From contig NZ_CP054916.1 in NCBI RefSeq assembly GCF_013364155.1, forward strand, positions 496,001 to 560,000: a stretch of 64,000 nt of DNA, given 5' to 3'. This document shows positions 26,203 through 34,571 of the stretch, piece after piece. Origin of the DNA: Streptomyces sp. NA02950 (GTDB lineage Bacteria; Actinomycetota; Actinomycetes; Streptomycetales; Streptomycetaceae). Every line of letters starts with the position of its first letter. Positions within the stretch are counted from its first letter, which is position 1. Position numbers and translations under genes: made by a program. A model generated the notes under the pieces. The model was not told where the DNA came from. It saw only the letters and a program-made list of their open reading frames with translations, and searched no databases.

Positions 26203-26925
26203 ATGACCACCACGTCCCACCGGACACCCCCCGCACCTTCCACCCGGACGGCCTCCGACGAGCAGCCCCCCGGCCGCCGCCCGCAGGGCGGGCCGCCGCT
26301 GCTGGCGCCCGTACTCGCTTTTGTCGCCCTGACCATCGGCTACGTCGTCGTCAACAGCTCGACGCCGCGCCCCGACGCAAGCGGCAAGGAGGTCTTGAGG
26401 TACGCGCGGGACCACGGCACGAGCATCGAGCTGGGATCGCTCCTGCTGTTCGCCTCCGCCACCCCGCTCGCACTCATGGCGGCGGTCCTCTACCGGCGGT
26501 TGCGCGCGCTGGGCATCACCGCGCCCGGCTCGGCGATCACGATGGTCGGCGGGGTACTGGCCTCCGTGGCGCTGAGCGGCAGCGGGCTGTTCGGATGGGC
26601 GGCCGGCCGCCTGCCCATGGATGCCGATCCGGCGCTGGCCCGCGCGTTGGCCGACCTGTCCTTCCTGACCGGCGGCGTCGCCTATTCGGTGACGTTCGCG
26701 ATGCTCATCTCGGGCGTCTCGGTGACCGGGCTGATGACCCGCCTGCTGCCTCGCCCGCTGACCTGGACCGGGCTGATGCTGGCCGCGGCGGGCATGGTCT
26801 CCATGCTCTCGCTGGTGGCCGACCCGTTCAGCTTCCTGCTGCCGGTCGTGCGCTTCGGCGGCCTTGTCTGGCTGATATTCGTCGCCATCCGGCTGCCCCG
26901 CACCCGCCCCTCGCGGCACCAGTGA
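26203..26925 (+). CDS. DUF4386-like integral membrane protein
   Basis: 240 residues with a polar, Pro-rich N-terminus (about 40) then about six hydrophobic segments (LLAPVLAFVALTIGYVVV, LGSLLLFASATPLALMAAVL, a Gly-rich helix near 105-130, then three more to WLIFVAIRL). The extracytoplasmic loop NSSTPRPDASGKEVLRYARD resembles the DUF4386-like group. Function unknown. It lies opposite a MarR gene, so it may be induced by a small molecule. Confidence 0.75.
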   Translation: MTTTSHRTPPAPSTRTASDEQPPGRRPQGGPPLLAPVLAFVALTIGYVVVNSSTPRPDASGKEVLRYARDHGTSIELGSLLLFASATPLALMAAVLYRRLRALGITAPGSAITMVGGVLASVALSGSGLFGWAAGRLPMDADPALARALADLSFLTGGVAYSVTFAMLISGVSVTGLMTRLLPRPLTWTGLMLAAAGMVSMLSLVADPFSFLLPVVRFGGLVWLIFVAIRLPRTRPSRHQ

Positions 26926-26979
26926 TCATCGGGCACATGGAGACGTCGAGGGTGCCGGCTTCCGAGGCGGGCACCCTCG

Positions 26980-27239
26980 CGTTCGGCCCGAGTACGACCG
27001 TCCACGATGAGCACGGTGTCCTTACGGAACCGCTTGCGTTGCTGGAGCGCGAGCGACGGCCCGAGGTGGTCGATGATGCGGTTGGCGGCCGCTTTCGACA
27101 CCCCGAAAGCGGTGCCGGCTGCCGCGTTGTGAGGTTCGTGCGCCAGTACGCGGCGATCAGCAGCATCCGGTGTTCCAGCGACAGGCTCCAGGGCCGCCCC
27201 CTCGCGGACCGGGTCCGCACCCTCGCCGCAACGCGGCAA
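26980..27239 (-). pseudogene. N-terminal remnant of an IS5-family transposase
   Basis: Two reading frames together rebuild a transposase start: SLEHRMLLIAAYWRTNLTTRQ in one frame, then FGVSKAAANRIIDHLGPSLA and QRKRFRKDTVLIVDG in the next. This is the HTH and first strand of the DDE domain of IS5-like elements with a HARBI1-like core. A frameshift separates them and the catalytic core is missing. It directly precedes the truncated epoxide hydrolase. Confidence 0.7.
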
Positions 27240-27354
27240 TCGGCTCGGCGAACTGACGCTGGCTCAGTTCACTGTACGGAGCTATCCGGCACGACTCGGA
27301 CGCCGTGATCACACCAGCCACGGCAAGACCATCTCACTGAGGTGTGGCGGGCCC

Positions 27355-27975
27355 CCCGTCTGCCCGTCGCTCGACTTCTTCACCGGCCCCCGCGCCTGGG
27401 ACTTCGCCCGGAATCGGCCCCTCACCGACGATCAATCCGCCGACGTCCGCGCCCGCATCATCGAGCTGGACCACCGCTCGGCGTCCGACCTCGCCGTGCA
27501 CATGCTCGACGGCGCCACCCTGGCCCACGGGCTGAGCGACTCCCCCGCCGGACTGCTCGCCTGGCTGCTGGAGCGCTGGAACGCCTGGAGCGACAACGGC
27601 GGCGACGTCGAGTCCGTCTTCACCAAGGACGACCTGCTCACCCACGCCACGATCTACTGGGTGAACAACTCCATCGCCACGTCGATGCGTTACTACGCCA
27701 ACGCCAACCGCTACCCATGGACCCCCGCCCACGACCGCACGCCGGTCGTGCGGGCCCCGGCCGGCCTCACCTTCGTCACGTACGAGAACCCGCCCGGCAT
27801 CCACACCGCCAACGAGCGCGTCCGGGCGTTCAGGACCGGCCCACAGGCCGATTGGTTCAACCATGTCAACGTCAACGTCAAAGCCCACGACCACGGCGGC
27901 CACTTCATCCCCTGGGAGAACCCCGACGCCTGGGTGAGCGACCTGCGCCGAACCTTCCACGGCCGCAGGCCCTGA
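27355..27975 (+). pseudogene. epoxide hydrolase, 5'-truncated
   Basis: The frame reads from about LDFFTGPRAWDFARNRPLTDD through LAHGLSDSPAGLLAWLLERW, IYWVNNSIATSMRYYANANR, TFVTYENPPGIHTANERV and DHGGHFIPWENPDAWVSDLR. That is the C-terminal half of actinobacterial epoxide hydrolases, with the catalytic His in GGHF. The N-terminal EHN domain and the nucleophile Asp are missing, replaced by IS-derived sequence. Non-functional unless expressed from elsewhere. Confidence 0.75.
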
Positions 27976-28290
27976 ACGACCCCGCGGGCTCGTCTGGCGT
28001 GGCCGGGCGAACGTTGCCTGGCGGGGGCGTGCGTGTCGGCTGACCGGCCCGCACCTCCTCCGGGAGATGACGGCGCGCCCGACGGCGTTCTGGCCTTGCC
28101 GACGAGGGATACCACGCTGGTTCCGCGGCCGCGTCCGTGGGCCGACGGGACATCCGTCTGGGCCAACGACACGCACCGTACGCGGCGCGCCACCGCTGCT
28201 CGAGCAGCTTGTCGGCTCCAGCGGACGGCAAAAGGCAAAGGCGAAGGCAAGGAGATGTCTCTCCTCGCCTCTCTTAACTTATAGCGCACT

Positions 28291-28312
28291 GGGGGGCTTG
28301 CGGCAAGATCCG
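28291..28312 (+). promoter_or_regulatory. rifamycin-associated element (RAE)-like site upstream of rph
   Basis: GGGGGGCTTGCGGCAAGATC contains the perfect inverted repeat CTTGC-G-GCAAG (28297-28307), the core of the RAE described upstream of rifamycin-inactivation genes in actinomycetes (from memory; exact consensus not checked). It lies about 325 bases before rph ATG 28633. The stretch between it and rph has no supported gene and may be a leader. Confidence 0.7.
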
Positions 28313-28632
28313 GGTGGTGGCACAAAATCGGCGGCCGAGGCCACAAGCTGCGGAAATGGGGGGCATGACGTGCGTGTGCTGTCGGCGTATGGGGGATGTG
28401 GTGACGTCGAACCAGTGGTGGGACCGGCGGTGCGGTCGCGAGCGCTCGGGGCGGTGTTGCGGGAGTGCGCGCCGCCCGACTGGGCGGAGCGGTCGGCCGA
28501 GTCGTCAGAGGGCGGACAGCCGGCGACGAGGACCTGCCTGTGTCCGGCAGGAGGTTCGACAGAGCTGGAGGCGCCGGTGATGCGATCGACCAGTGCGGTG
28601 CAACGGGACACGACGGCCTCGGAGGCATCGCG

Positions 28633-31239
28633 ATGATCGAGCGGTACGTGTGGGATCTTCAAGCGGTTGGCGAGACGCAGATCGCGGTCGTCGGCGGCAA
28701 GGGCGCGCACCTGGGCGGGCTGTCGCGGATCGATGGCATCCGTGTGCCGGCCGGCTTCTGCGTGACAACGGACGCCTTCCGGCGGATCATGGCGGAAGCG
28801 CCGTCGATCGACGATCAGCTCGATCAGCTGTCGCGTCTGAACCCGGACGACCGGGAGGCGATCCGCACGCTCAGCGCGCAGATCCGCCGCACCATCGAAG
28901 GGATCCCCATCCCGGGCGATCTCGCGGCGGCGATCACACGGGCGCTCGCCCAGCTCGGCGAGCAGGCCGCCTGCGCCGTCCGGTCCAGCGCGACGGCAGA
29001 GGACCTGCCGACGGCCTCCTTCGCCGGCCAGCAGGACACGTATCTGAACGTCGTGGGGCCGACGGCGATCTTCCAGCACGTCAGCCGGTGCTGGGCCTCG
29101 CTGTTCACCGAGCGGGCCGTGACCTACCGTCAGCGGAACGGCATCGACCACCGTACGGTCCACATGGCCGTGGTCGTGCAGCAGATGGTCTTCCCGCATG
29201 CGGCCGGCATCCTGTTCACGGCCGACCCCGTCACGGGCAACCGGAAGGTCGCCACCGTGGACGCCGGCTTCGGCCTCGGCGAGGCCCTGGTCTCCGGCCT
29301 GGTGAACCCGGACGTCTTCACGGTGCGACACGGCGAAGTCGTCGCCAAGACGATCGCCGCGAAACAGCGTGCCGTCCACGCCCTGCCGGCCGGCGGTACG
29401 CGGGAAGTGGCGATCGACCCGCGGCGCCAGGAGCAGCCGTCGCTGACGGATGCGCAGGTCGTGCGGCTCGTGCGGCTCGGGCGGCGGATCGAAGCGCACT
29501 TCGGCCGCCCGCAGGACATCGAATGGTGCCTGGACGACGATGGCTTCCAGATCGTTCAGAGCCGGCCGGTCACGACGCTGTTCCCCATCCCCGAGACCGG
29601 CGACCAGGAGAATCACGTCTACGTCTCCGTCGGTCATCAGCAGATGATGACCGACCCCATGAAGCCCCTGGGGCTCTCCATGTGGCAGCTGACGGCCATG
29701 GTGCCGATGCACGAGGCCGGCGGAAGACTGTTCGTCGACGTCACCCGGCGCCTGGCCTCGCCCGCGAACCGCGCCAGTCTCCTGGACCTCATGGGGAGAG
29801 GCGATCCGCTGGTCAGGGACGCGCTGGAGACTGTCCTCGACCGTGACGATTTCGTCCCGTCGCTCCCGGACGCGGGTACCGGCGGGCCGTCGGCCGGCGG
29901 CGCGTCCGCTCCGATCGAGACCGATCCGGCCATCGTCGCCGAGCTGATCGAGCGCAGCCAGGCGTCCATCGCCGCCCTGGAGCGCGGCATCCGGACGAAG
30001 ACCGGACCGGCGCTGTTCGACTTCCTGCTGGATGCCTTCGAGGAGCACAAGCGCGTCCTCAGTGATCCGCTGAACATTCAAGCGATCATGGCGGGGATGG
30101 AGGCCACGTGGTGGCTCAACGACAAGCTCCAGGAGTGGCTGGGCGAGAAGAACGCGGCTGACACGCTCACGCTCTCCGCCCCCGACAACGTCACGTCGGA
30201 GATGGGACTGGCGCTGCTCGACGTCGCGGACGTGATCCGCCCGCGGTCGGAGGTGGTGGCGTTCCTGCGGGGCGTCGAGTGCGTCGAGGACGAAGGCTTC
30301 CTGGATGAGCTGGCGAAGCTCCCGGGCGGGACCGAAGCGCGCGACGCCATCGAGGCCTACCTCGACCGGTACGGCATGCGCTGCGTCGGCGAGATCGACA
30401 TCACGCGGCCACGTTGGCGCGAGCGCCCCACCACGCTCGTGCCCGTGATCCTCGACAACGTCCGGAACTTCGAGCCGGGCGCCGCCGGGCGGCGCTTCGA
30501 GGAAGGCCGGCGTAAGGCGCAGAAGAAGGAACAGGAGGTGCTGTCACGCTTGCGGGCCCTGCCGGACGGGGAGCGGAGAGCCGACGAGGCCAAGCGGATG
30601 ATCGACCGGGTCCGAACCTTCATCGGGTACCGGGAGTACCCGAAGTACGGCATCGTCAGCCGCTACTTCGTCTACAAGCAGGCCCTGCTGAGGGAGGCCG
30701 AGCGCCTCGTGCAGGCCAACGTGCTTCCGGAAAAGGAGGACATCTTCTACCTCACGTTCCAGGAACTCCACGACGTCGTGCGCTCGAACCAGGTGGACGA
30801 CCAGCTCATCCAGCAGCGCAAGGACGTGTTCCGGTCGTACCACGCGCTCACACCGCCCCGGGTGCTCACATCGGATGGCGAGGCCGTCACCGGGGCGTAC
30901 CGGCGCGACGACGTACCGGCCGGCGCCCTGATCGGCCTACCGGTTTCCACGGGGACCGTCGAGGGACGGGCCCGCGTCATCCGTGACATGGCGGAGGCCG
31001 ATCTCGAAGCGGGCGACATTTTGGTCACGGCCTTCACGGACCCCAGCTGGTCGCCGCTGTTCGTCGGAATCGCGGGCCTGGTGACGGAGGTGGGCGGCCT
31101 GATGACCCATGGCGCAGTGATCGCCCGGGAATACGGTTTGCCGGCCGTCGTGGGCGTGGAGCAGGCCACTCGGCTGATCCGGGACGGGCAGCGGATCCGC
31201 GTGCACGGAACCGACGGGTACGTCGAGATCCTGCCTTGA
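28633..31239 (+). CDS. rph: rifamycin-inactivating phosphotransferase
   Basis: 868 residues, the usual length for Rph. It transfers the beta-phosphate of ATP to the C21 hydroxyl of rifamycins, leaving the drug unable to bind RNA polymerase. Domains in order: ATP-grasp/PPDK N-terminal (about 1-320, with AVRSSATAEDLPTASFAGQQ), a rifamycin-binding middle domain (about 330-760), and a swivelling phospho-His domain with LMTHGAVIAREYG, His about 826. ATG 28633 has GGAGG 8 bases upstream. The RAE upstream predicts induction by rifamycins. It is a single gene. Confident family call; resistance itself is inferred. Confidence 0.95.
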   Translation: MIERYVWDLQAVGETQIAVVGGKGAHLGGLSRIDGIRVPAGFCVTTDAFRRIMAEAPSIDDQLDQLSRLNPDDREAIRTLSAQIRRTIEGIPIPGDLAAAITRALAQLGEQAACAVRSSATAEDLPTASFAGQQDTYLNVVGPTAIFQHVSRCWASLFTERAVTYRQRNGIDHRTVHMAVVVQQMVFPHAAGILFTADPVTGNRKVATVDAGFGLGEALVSGLVNPDVFTVRHGEVVAKTIAAKQRAVHALPAGGTREVAIDPRRQEQPSLTDAQVVRLVRLGRRIEAHFGRPQDIEWCLDDDGFQIVQSRPVTTLFPIPETGDQENHVYVSVGHQQMMTDPMKPLGLSMWQLTAMVPMHEAGGRLFVDVTRRLASPANRASLLDLMGRGDPLVRDALETVLDRDDFVPSLPDAGTGGPSAGGASAPIETDPAIVAELIERSQASIAALERGIRTKTGPALFDFLLDAFEEHKRVLSDPLNIQAIMAGMEATWWLNDKLQEWLGEKNAADTLTLSAPDNVTSEMGLALLDVADVIRPRSEVVAFLRGVECVEDEGFLDELAKLPGGTEARDAIEAYLDRYGMRCVGEIDITRPRWRERPTTLVPVILDNVRNFEPGAAGRRFEEGRRKAQKKEQEVLSRLRALPDGERRADEAKRMIDRVRTFIGYREYPKYGIVSRYFVYKQALLREAERLVQANVLPEKEDIFYLTFQELHDVVRSNQVDDQLIQQRKDVFRSYHALTPPRVLTSDGEAVTGAYRRDDVPAGALIGLPVSTGTVEGRARVIRDMAEADLEAGDILVTAFTDPSWSPLFVGIAGLVTEVGGLMTHGAVIAREYGLPAVVGVEQATRLIRDGQRIRVHGTDGYVEILP

Positions 31240-31514
31240 CCGACCACACCGAGAAGCCCCATCCGTAGCTTCCGGCTGAACAGCACCATCTCGGTACGCG
31301 TGGGTGAGGGACGGGATCAGAAGAACGAGGCCCCGGCGTCCAGCCGCCTCGGTACGGGCGGCCCGATCCGGTTGCGGCGAGGCCAACTGTCGATCAGGTG
31401 GCCGCGGTATGGATCTGGCGGAGGCCGTGGACGCCACGGGCAGTGGAGTCTGCCTCGCCGGCAGACCTGGCCGGTGTCGGTCTCCCGCTTCCCGAGTCGG
31501 GGCACCCGGCTGGA

Positions 31515-31907
31515 TCAAGCGGACTGTTTGTCTGCGGCATCGTCTCCGACCGCCAACCAGGGCATCCGGTGGACGAGCGCGTCGCGCATCTTCGTGAGAG
31601 TTGTGATCTTTTCCTCCAGTTCGGCCACCCGTCGTGCGCCGACGGCGTAGCCCTCGGCGCACGACGGCGAGTACTCGAACACGCCGGGCAGCTCGGTGTC
31701 GAGGTAGCGCACGAAGGACTTCACATCCTCGACGGTGAGACCCGAGGCCAGCAGGTCGCGGATGTTGCGGACCCGGGTCACCGTTCCTGGGCGGTACACG
31801 CGATAGCCCGATGTCGTCCGCTCGGACTCCAGCAGCCCTTGTTCCTCGTAGTAACGCAGGGCGCGGGTTGTGGTCCCCGCCTGCGCAGCCAGTTCACCGT
31901 TCAGCAA
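31515..31907 (-). CDS. MerR family transcriptional regulator
   Basis: 130 residues. N-terminal winged HTH: GELAAQAGTTTRALRYYEEQGLLESERTTSGY is the standard MerR sequence here split as GELAAQAGTTTRALRYYEEQ and GLLESERTTSGYRVY. A coiled helix then leads to ELEEKITTLTKMRDALVHRM. Only one Cys (PSCAEG) is present, so it is not a typical metal or redox sensor. Its upstream operator is at 31935-31954. A remnant of a zinc-binding dehydrogenase lies just upstream on the same strand and was probably its original partner. Confidence 0.9.
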   Translation of the reverse strand: MLNGELAAQAGTTTRALRYYEEQGLLESERTTSGYRVYRPGTVTRVRNIRDLLASGLTVEDVKSFVRYLDTELPGVFEYSPSCAEGYAVGARRVAELEEKITTLTKMRDALVHRMPWLAVGDDAADKQSA

Positions 31908-31934
31908 AGCAGCCGCCTCCGGGCCTCTTGTGCG

Positions 31935-31958
31935 CCTTCACATGTACGTCAAGGTCAA
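31935..31958 (-). promoter_or_regulatory. MerR-type operator before the MerR gene
   Basis: Minus strand: TTGACC (31958-31953) overlaps the start of the imperfect palindrome CCTTGACGTACATGTGAAGG (31954-31935). The -10 (GCACAA at a 19-base spacer) is poor. The TGA of the upstream dehydrogenase remnant overlaps the -35. Confidence 0.5.
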
Positions 31959-32075
31959 CTCCCGAGCCAGACCACCGTCTTCCCGGTGTACCTGCCCTGG
32001 ACGAGATCGAGCAGCGCCTGTGGCGCGCTCGCCAGCCCGTCGACCACGGTCTCGTCATAGACGGTCCGGCCACGG
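31955..32075 (-). pseudogene. C-terminal remnant of a zinc-binding dehydrogenase/quinone oxidoreductase
   Basis: The last 35-40 codons before a TGA read TVYDETVVDGLASAPQALLD then LVQGRYTGKTVVWLG, the characteristic end of NADP-dependent alkenal/quinone oxidoreductases. The rest of the gene is missing. It is fused in frame to the nitronate monooxygenase remnant upstream by a deletion. Confidence 0.6.
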
Positions 32076-32098
32076 CCGGCAGCCCGGCCAGGGCCGTC

Positions 32099-32470
32099 GC
32101 GTACTCCTCCCCCCAGCCTGCGGACGATCTCCGCCGCCGGGACGATCGAGCCGACCAGCCCGGCGGACTGGCCGGCCTCTACCTTGCCGGCCTCGACGTC
32201 GCCGCCAACGGCGGCCAGCTTGAGGCTGGCAGTGGCGAACGCCGCGCGCCGCTCCTCCAGATCCGCCCCGGTCTGCTCCAGGTCGGTCATCCGCTCGGTG
32301 AAGGGGTTGCGCAGCGCACGGACCACTCCCAGGCCGTGACCGACCGTGCGGGTGTCCTCGATCCCCGCGCGGATGAGGCTGCCTTGTACGCGGGGTGCAG
32401 ATTCGCCTCCGTACTGGCCATGCAGCGGGTGCCGAACTGCGCGGCGCCCGCGCCGAGCGACGGATCCACG
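32099..32470 (-). pseudogene. remnant of a nitronate monooxygenase-like gene
   Basis: Two frames: DPSLGAGAAQFGTRCMASTE with HPAYKA in the first, then VRALRNPFTERMTDLEQ and FATASLKLAAVGGDVEAGKV with EAGQSAGLVGSIVPAAEIV in the second. This matches the C-terminal half of 2-nitropropane dioxygenase/nitronate monooxygenase proteins. A frameshift and loss of the N-terminal FMN half make it non-functional. Confidence 0.6.
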
Positions 32471-32484
32471 TGCCCCGGGCCGCC

Positions 32485-32624
32485 GAGGTCGTCGCCAGTG
32501 GTTACGCGGCCCTCACACCCACAACGCTGCGGGGTCGCAGTGTGCTGGGGCTGTGCACCCTCAACCCCTCACCACGGAGGACGACATCACCGGCACCCTG
32601 GACCGGCTCGCCGGACGCGTATAG
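32485..32624 (+). pseudogene. C-terminal remnant of a PLP-dependent decarboxylase/aminotransferase
   Basis: In two frames the sequence reads ASGYAALTPTTLRGRSVLGL and CTLNP, followed after a shift by LTTEDDITGTLDRLAGRV and a stop. This resembles the end of group II PLP decarboxylases (threonine-thermal loop, RLCTxNPxTTxxDI). Too short for a firm family call. Confidence 0.4.
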
Positions 32625-32645
32625 ACCAACGTCGCCCCCCTTACA

Positions 32646-32705
32646 CGACCCGGCTCCACGCCACGACCTGGCGCATCCGTGCGGTCGTGGCGTGGAGCCG
32701 GGTCG
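32646..32705. repeat. perfect 23-bp inverted repeat with 14-base loop
   Basis: Arms 32646-32668 and 32683-32705 are exact reverse complements (starting CGACCCGGCTCCACG). The spacer is TGGCGCATCCGTGC. It lies between two gene remnants and an IS5 remnant and has no T-run. It could be a bidirectional terminator or an IS-related structure. Confidence 0.8.
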
Positions 32706-32759
32706 GAGTGCCATCGCGGAAGAACCGGGTGTCCCGCAGCCGGGCCGGTCGTGCCGGCA

Positions 32760-33005
32760 TGTCCCAGGAGGAGGTGATAGTGCCGGGGCTGTGGATCAGA
32801 GTGGTCAGTCCCTCCAGCAGGGCTTCGGAAGACACCGGTTTCTCGCCGTCGCCGGAATCGGTTGTGGACGGTCGGCCCGCACCGAACTCGGTCGGCATCT
32901 CCCGCGGCCTCCCGCCGGTCCTGAACCGCCAGATCACACCCTCGAACCGCTGTCGCAGCCGCTCGGGGTAGGGACCGTACCCGCCGATAGGCAGGATACG
33001 GATGG
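32760..33005 (-). pseudogene. degenerate N-terminal part of an IS5-family transposase
   Basis: Reads LPIGGYGPYPERLRQRFEG, then VIWRFRTGGRPREMPTEFG, and after disturbed sequence SSEALLEGLTTLIHS. Together these match the N-terminal domain of streptomycete IS5 transposases (typical order PYPERLRQ, GVIWRFRTG, EMPxEFG, ALLEGL). The catalytic domain is missing. Confidence 0.6.
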
Positions 33006-33042
33006 CACGATGAACTCCCTTTCGGTGTCCGTCAGTTGCACT

Positions 33043-33170
33043 TGAGCCCCTTGGCGTACTGCGTGGTCAACATCGTCAGCGCCGCCTTCGAGGAGGTGTA
33101 CAGCGGCGCGACGACGTGCGACTCGGGCCGGCCGGGGTCGTGGAGCTCACGCACCACCAGGTGCGAAGAA
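33043..33170 (-). pseudogene. remnant of a short-chain dehydrogenase (SDR)
   Basis: The last residues before a stop read VVAPLYTSSKAALTMLTTQY and AKGLKCN. They contain the SDR catalytic Tyr-x3-Lys (YTSSK) and the following helix. Upstream, HDPGRPESH resembles the loop before it. Both ends of the gene are gone. Confidence 0.55.
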
Positions 33171-33284
33171 GGTGTGCGGCCGTCCCCACGTCGTCGCTTG
33201 GGTTTCCTCACGTCCGGTGAATCCGGAGTCGCACGAGCAGACAGAATGAGCCGAAGCGCTGATCGTCATCGAGGGGTGGGACGC

Positions 33285-33818
33285 GTGTCGCTGAGGACGA
33301 AATCAGTCTGGCAGTGGGAGTACGCCGCGTGTTCATGGGCGTTGATCTTTGCCGCAGCACACTTCTACTGGGCTGTCGGCGGCGATGCGGGGTTGAGCGT
33401 GTCCGCCGGGCAACAGCTCGCTACTGCGCGCCCGCTCTGGTTCGTGCTGGTAGGTCTGTGGGGGGTGGGAACTCTCTGCCTGGTCGGCGCCTTGCTGGCC
33501 TGGCTACTCGCTCAGCCACGTCCACGCGGGGCGGCGAGGCGGATCCTGAGGTGTTTGGGCTGGGGGCTCGCCTTTGTCCTGCTGACGAGAGGCATCGCTG
33601 TTGAGTTCCTGCTGCTGACGGACGTGACGCACCTGGACAGCAGCGTGAGTGCGGGGCAGCGGTTCTGGACCCTGGCGCTGTGGAACCCCTGGTTCATCGT
33701 CGGTGGGCTGGCCTTCGGCATGTCCGCGCTCAAAGCCGTCAGGCGCGAACCCTCCCCGCGGGCCGGCAACTTCACGATCCGCTGTGCGCAAAGGACGCGC
33801 TCGGGACGCAGCAGGTAA
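33285..33818 (+). CDS. DUF3995 membrane protein
   Basis: 177 residues with four hydrophobic segments: about 9-30 (YAACSWALIFAAAHFYWAVG), 48-72, 84-108 and 127-147. The first helix ending in HFYWAVGG and the NPWFIVGGLAFG region near the end are DUF3995-like. GTG 33285 is chosen because GAGGGG lies about 9 bases upstream; ATG 33246 is an alternative. Function unknown. It is 78 bases before the HEAT gene, with a MerR-type promoter between them. Confidence 0.75.
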   Translation: MSLRTKSVWQWEYAACSWALIFAAAHFYWAVGGDAGLSVSAGQQLATARPLWFVLVGLWGVGTLCLVGALLAWLLAQPRPRGAARRILRCLGWGLAFVLLTRGIAVEFLLLTDVTHLDSSVSAGQRFWTLALWNPWFIVGGLAFGMSALKAVRREPSPRAGNFTIRCAQRTRSGRSR

Positions 33819-33843
33819 CTGGTGCTCGTGCGGCGGATCCTGT

Positions 33844-33874
33844 TTGACCTTGACACGGTGACAAGGCCTTCACT
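33844..33874 (+). promoter_or_regulatory. MerR-type promoter-operator of the HEAT operon
   Basis: -35 TTGACC (33844-33849) and -10 TTCACT (33869-33874) are separated by 19 bases. Between them is the near-perfect palindrome CCTTGACACGGTGACAAGG (33848-33866). This is the classic arrangement for activation by a MerR protein, presumably the MerR-HEAT protein encoded by the second gene of the operon. Confidence 0.8.
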
Positions 33875-33896
33875 GCTCGCCGAGGAGGTGGTCTCG

Positions 33897-34565
33897 ATGA
33901 CGATCACGAGACAGGACACGGATGCGATACGAGCGCTCCAGGGACTGGAGGACGGCCGCTCGTCCGTGCGGCTGCGGGCTGCCCTGGCGGTCGGCACGAC
34001 GCCTGACCCGCGCTTTGTCGACAAGCTCGTCGAGCGGTGCGCGATCGAGCCGGAGTTCTTCGTCCGCGACATGCTGACCTGGGCGCTCACCCGCCACCCG
34101 GTGTCCATGACGCTTCCGAGGCTGGTGCGCGAAGTCCGCTCGGAGCGTGCACAGGCACGGAGCCAGGCGCTGCACACGCTGTCCAAGATCGGGGACCGGC
34201 AGGCGTGGCCGGCGATCACACGCGCGCTGTTGTCCGACGCCGACGACGAGGTGGCGCGGAGCGCGTGGCGGGCCGCGATCGTGCTCGTGCCGGAAGGCGA
34301 GGAGTCCGCGTTGGCCGCGGTGTTGGCAAGGCAGCTCGGGCGCGGCGGGCGCCAGACGCAGTTGAGTCTCAGCCGGGCGCTGGTCGCGCTGGGGGAAGTG
34401 ATCGTGCCGACTGTGCATGCTGCGACGGCGGCCCCTGACCCGCGCGTGCGCGCGCACGCGCTCGCCACGCAACGGCTGCTGCGCGAGCCGGACACCGGAT
34501 TCGAGTTCGCCATCGAGGAGGCGAAGCGCGTCGTGGCCCTTGGCGGGTCCGGCCAGGAGGGATGA
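33897..34565 (+). CDS. HEAT repeat protein
   Basis: 222 residues, all-helical. Repeats of about 31 residues are visible: SSVRLRAALAVGTTPDPRFV, FVRDMLTWALTRHPVSMTL, ARSQALHTLSKIGDRQAWPA, DEVARSAWRAAIVLVPEGEE, QLSLSRALVALGEVIVP and RVRAHALATQRLL. Such alpha-solenoids are protein or DNA binding scaffolds; the DNA glycosylases AlkC/AlkD share the fold, but their active-site residues cannot be assigned here. ATG 33897 has GAGGAGG 8 bases upstream. It is 6 bases from the MerR-HEAT gene. Confidence 0.85.
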   Translation: MTITRQDTDAIRALQGLEDGRSSVRLRAALAVGTTPDPRFVDKLVERCAIEPEFFVRDMLTWALTRHPVSMTLPRLVREVRSERAQARSQALHTLSKIGDRQAWPAITRALLSDADDEVARSAWRAAIVLVPEGEESALAAVLARQLGRGGRQTQLSLSRALVALGEVIVPTVHAATAAPDPRVRAHALATQRLLREPDTGFEFAIEEAKRVVALGGSGQEG

Positions 34566-34571
34566 CAGGAC

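Noticed and set aside
28033..28284. 83-codon plus-strand frame before the RAE
   Set aside because: No ribosome site, low-complexity basic sequence, and it ends just before the RAE; probably non-coding.
28279..30081. 600-codon open frame on the minus strand
   Set aside because: Antisense to rph and its leader; composition is that of a shadow frame.
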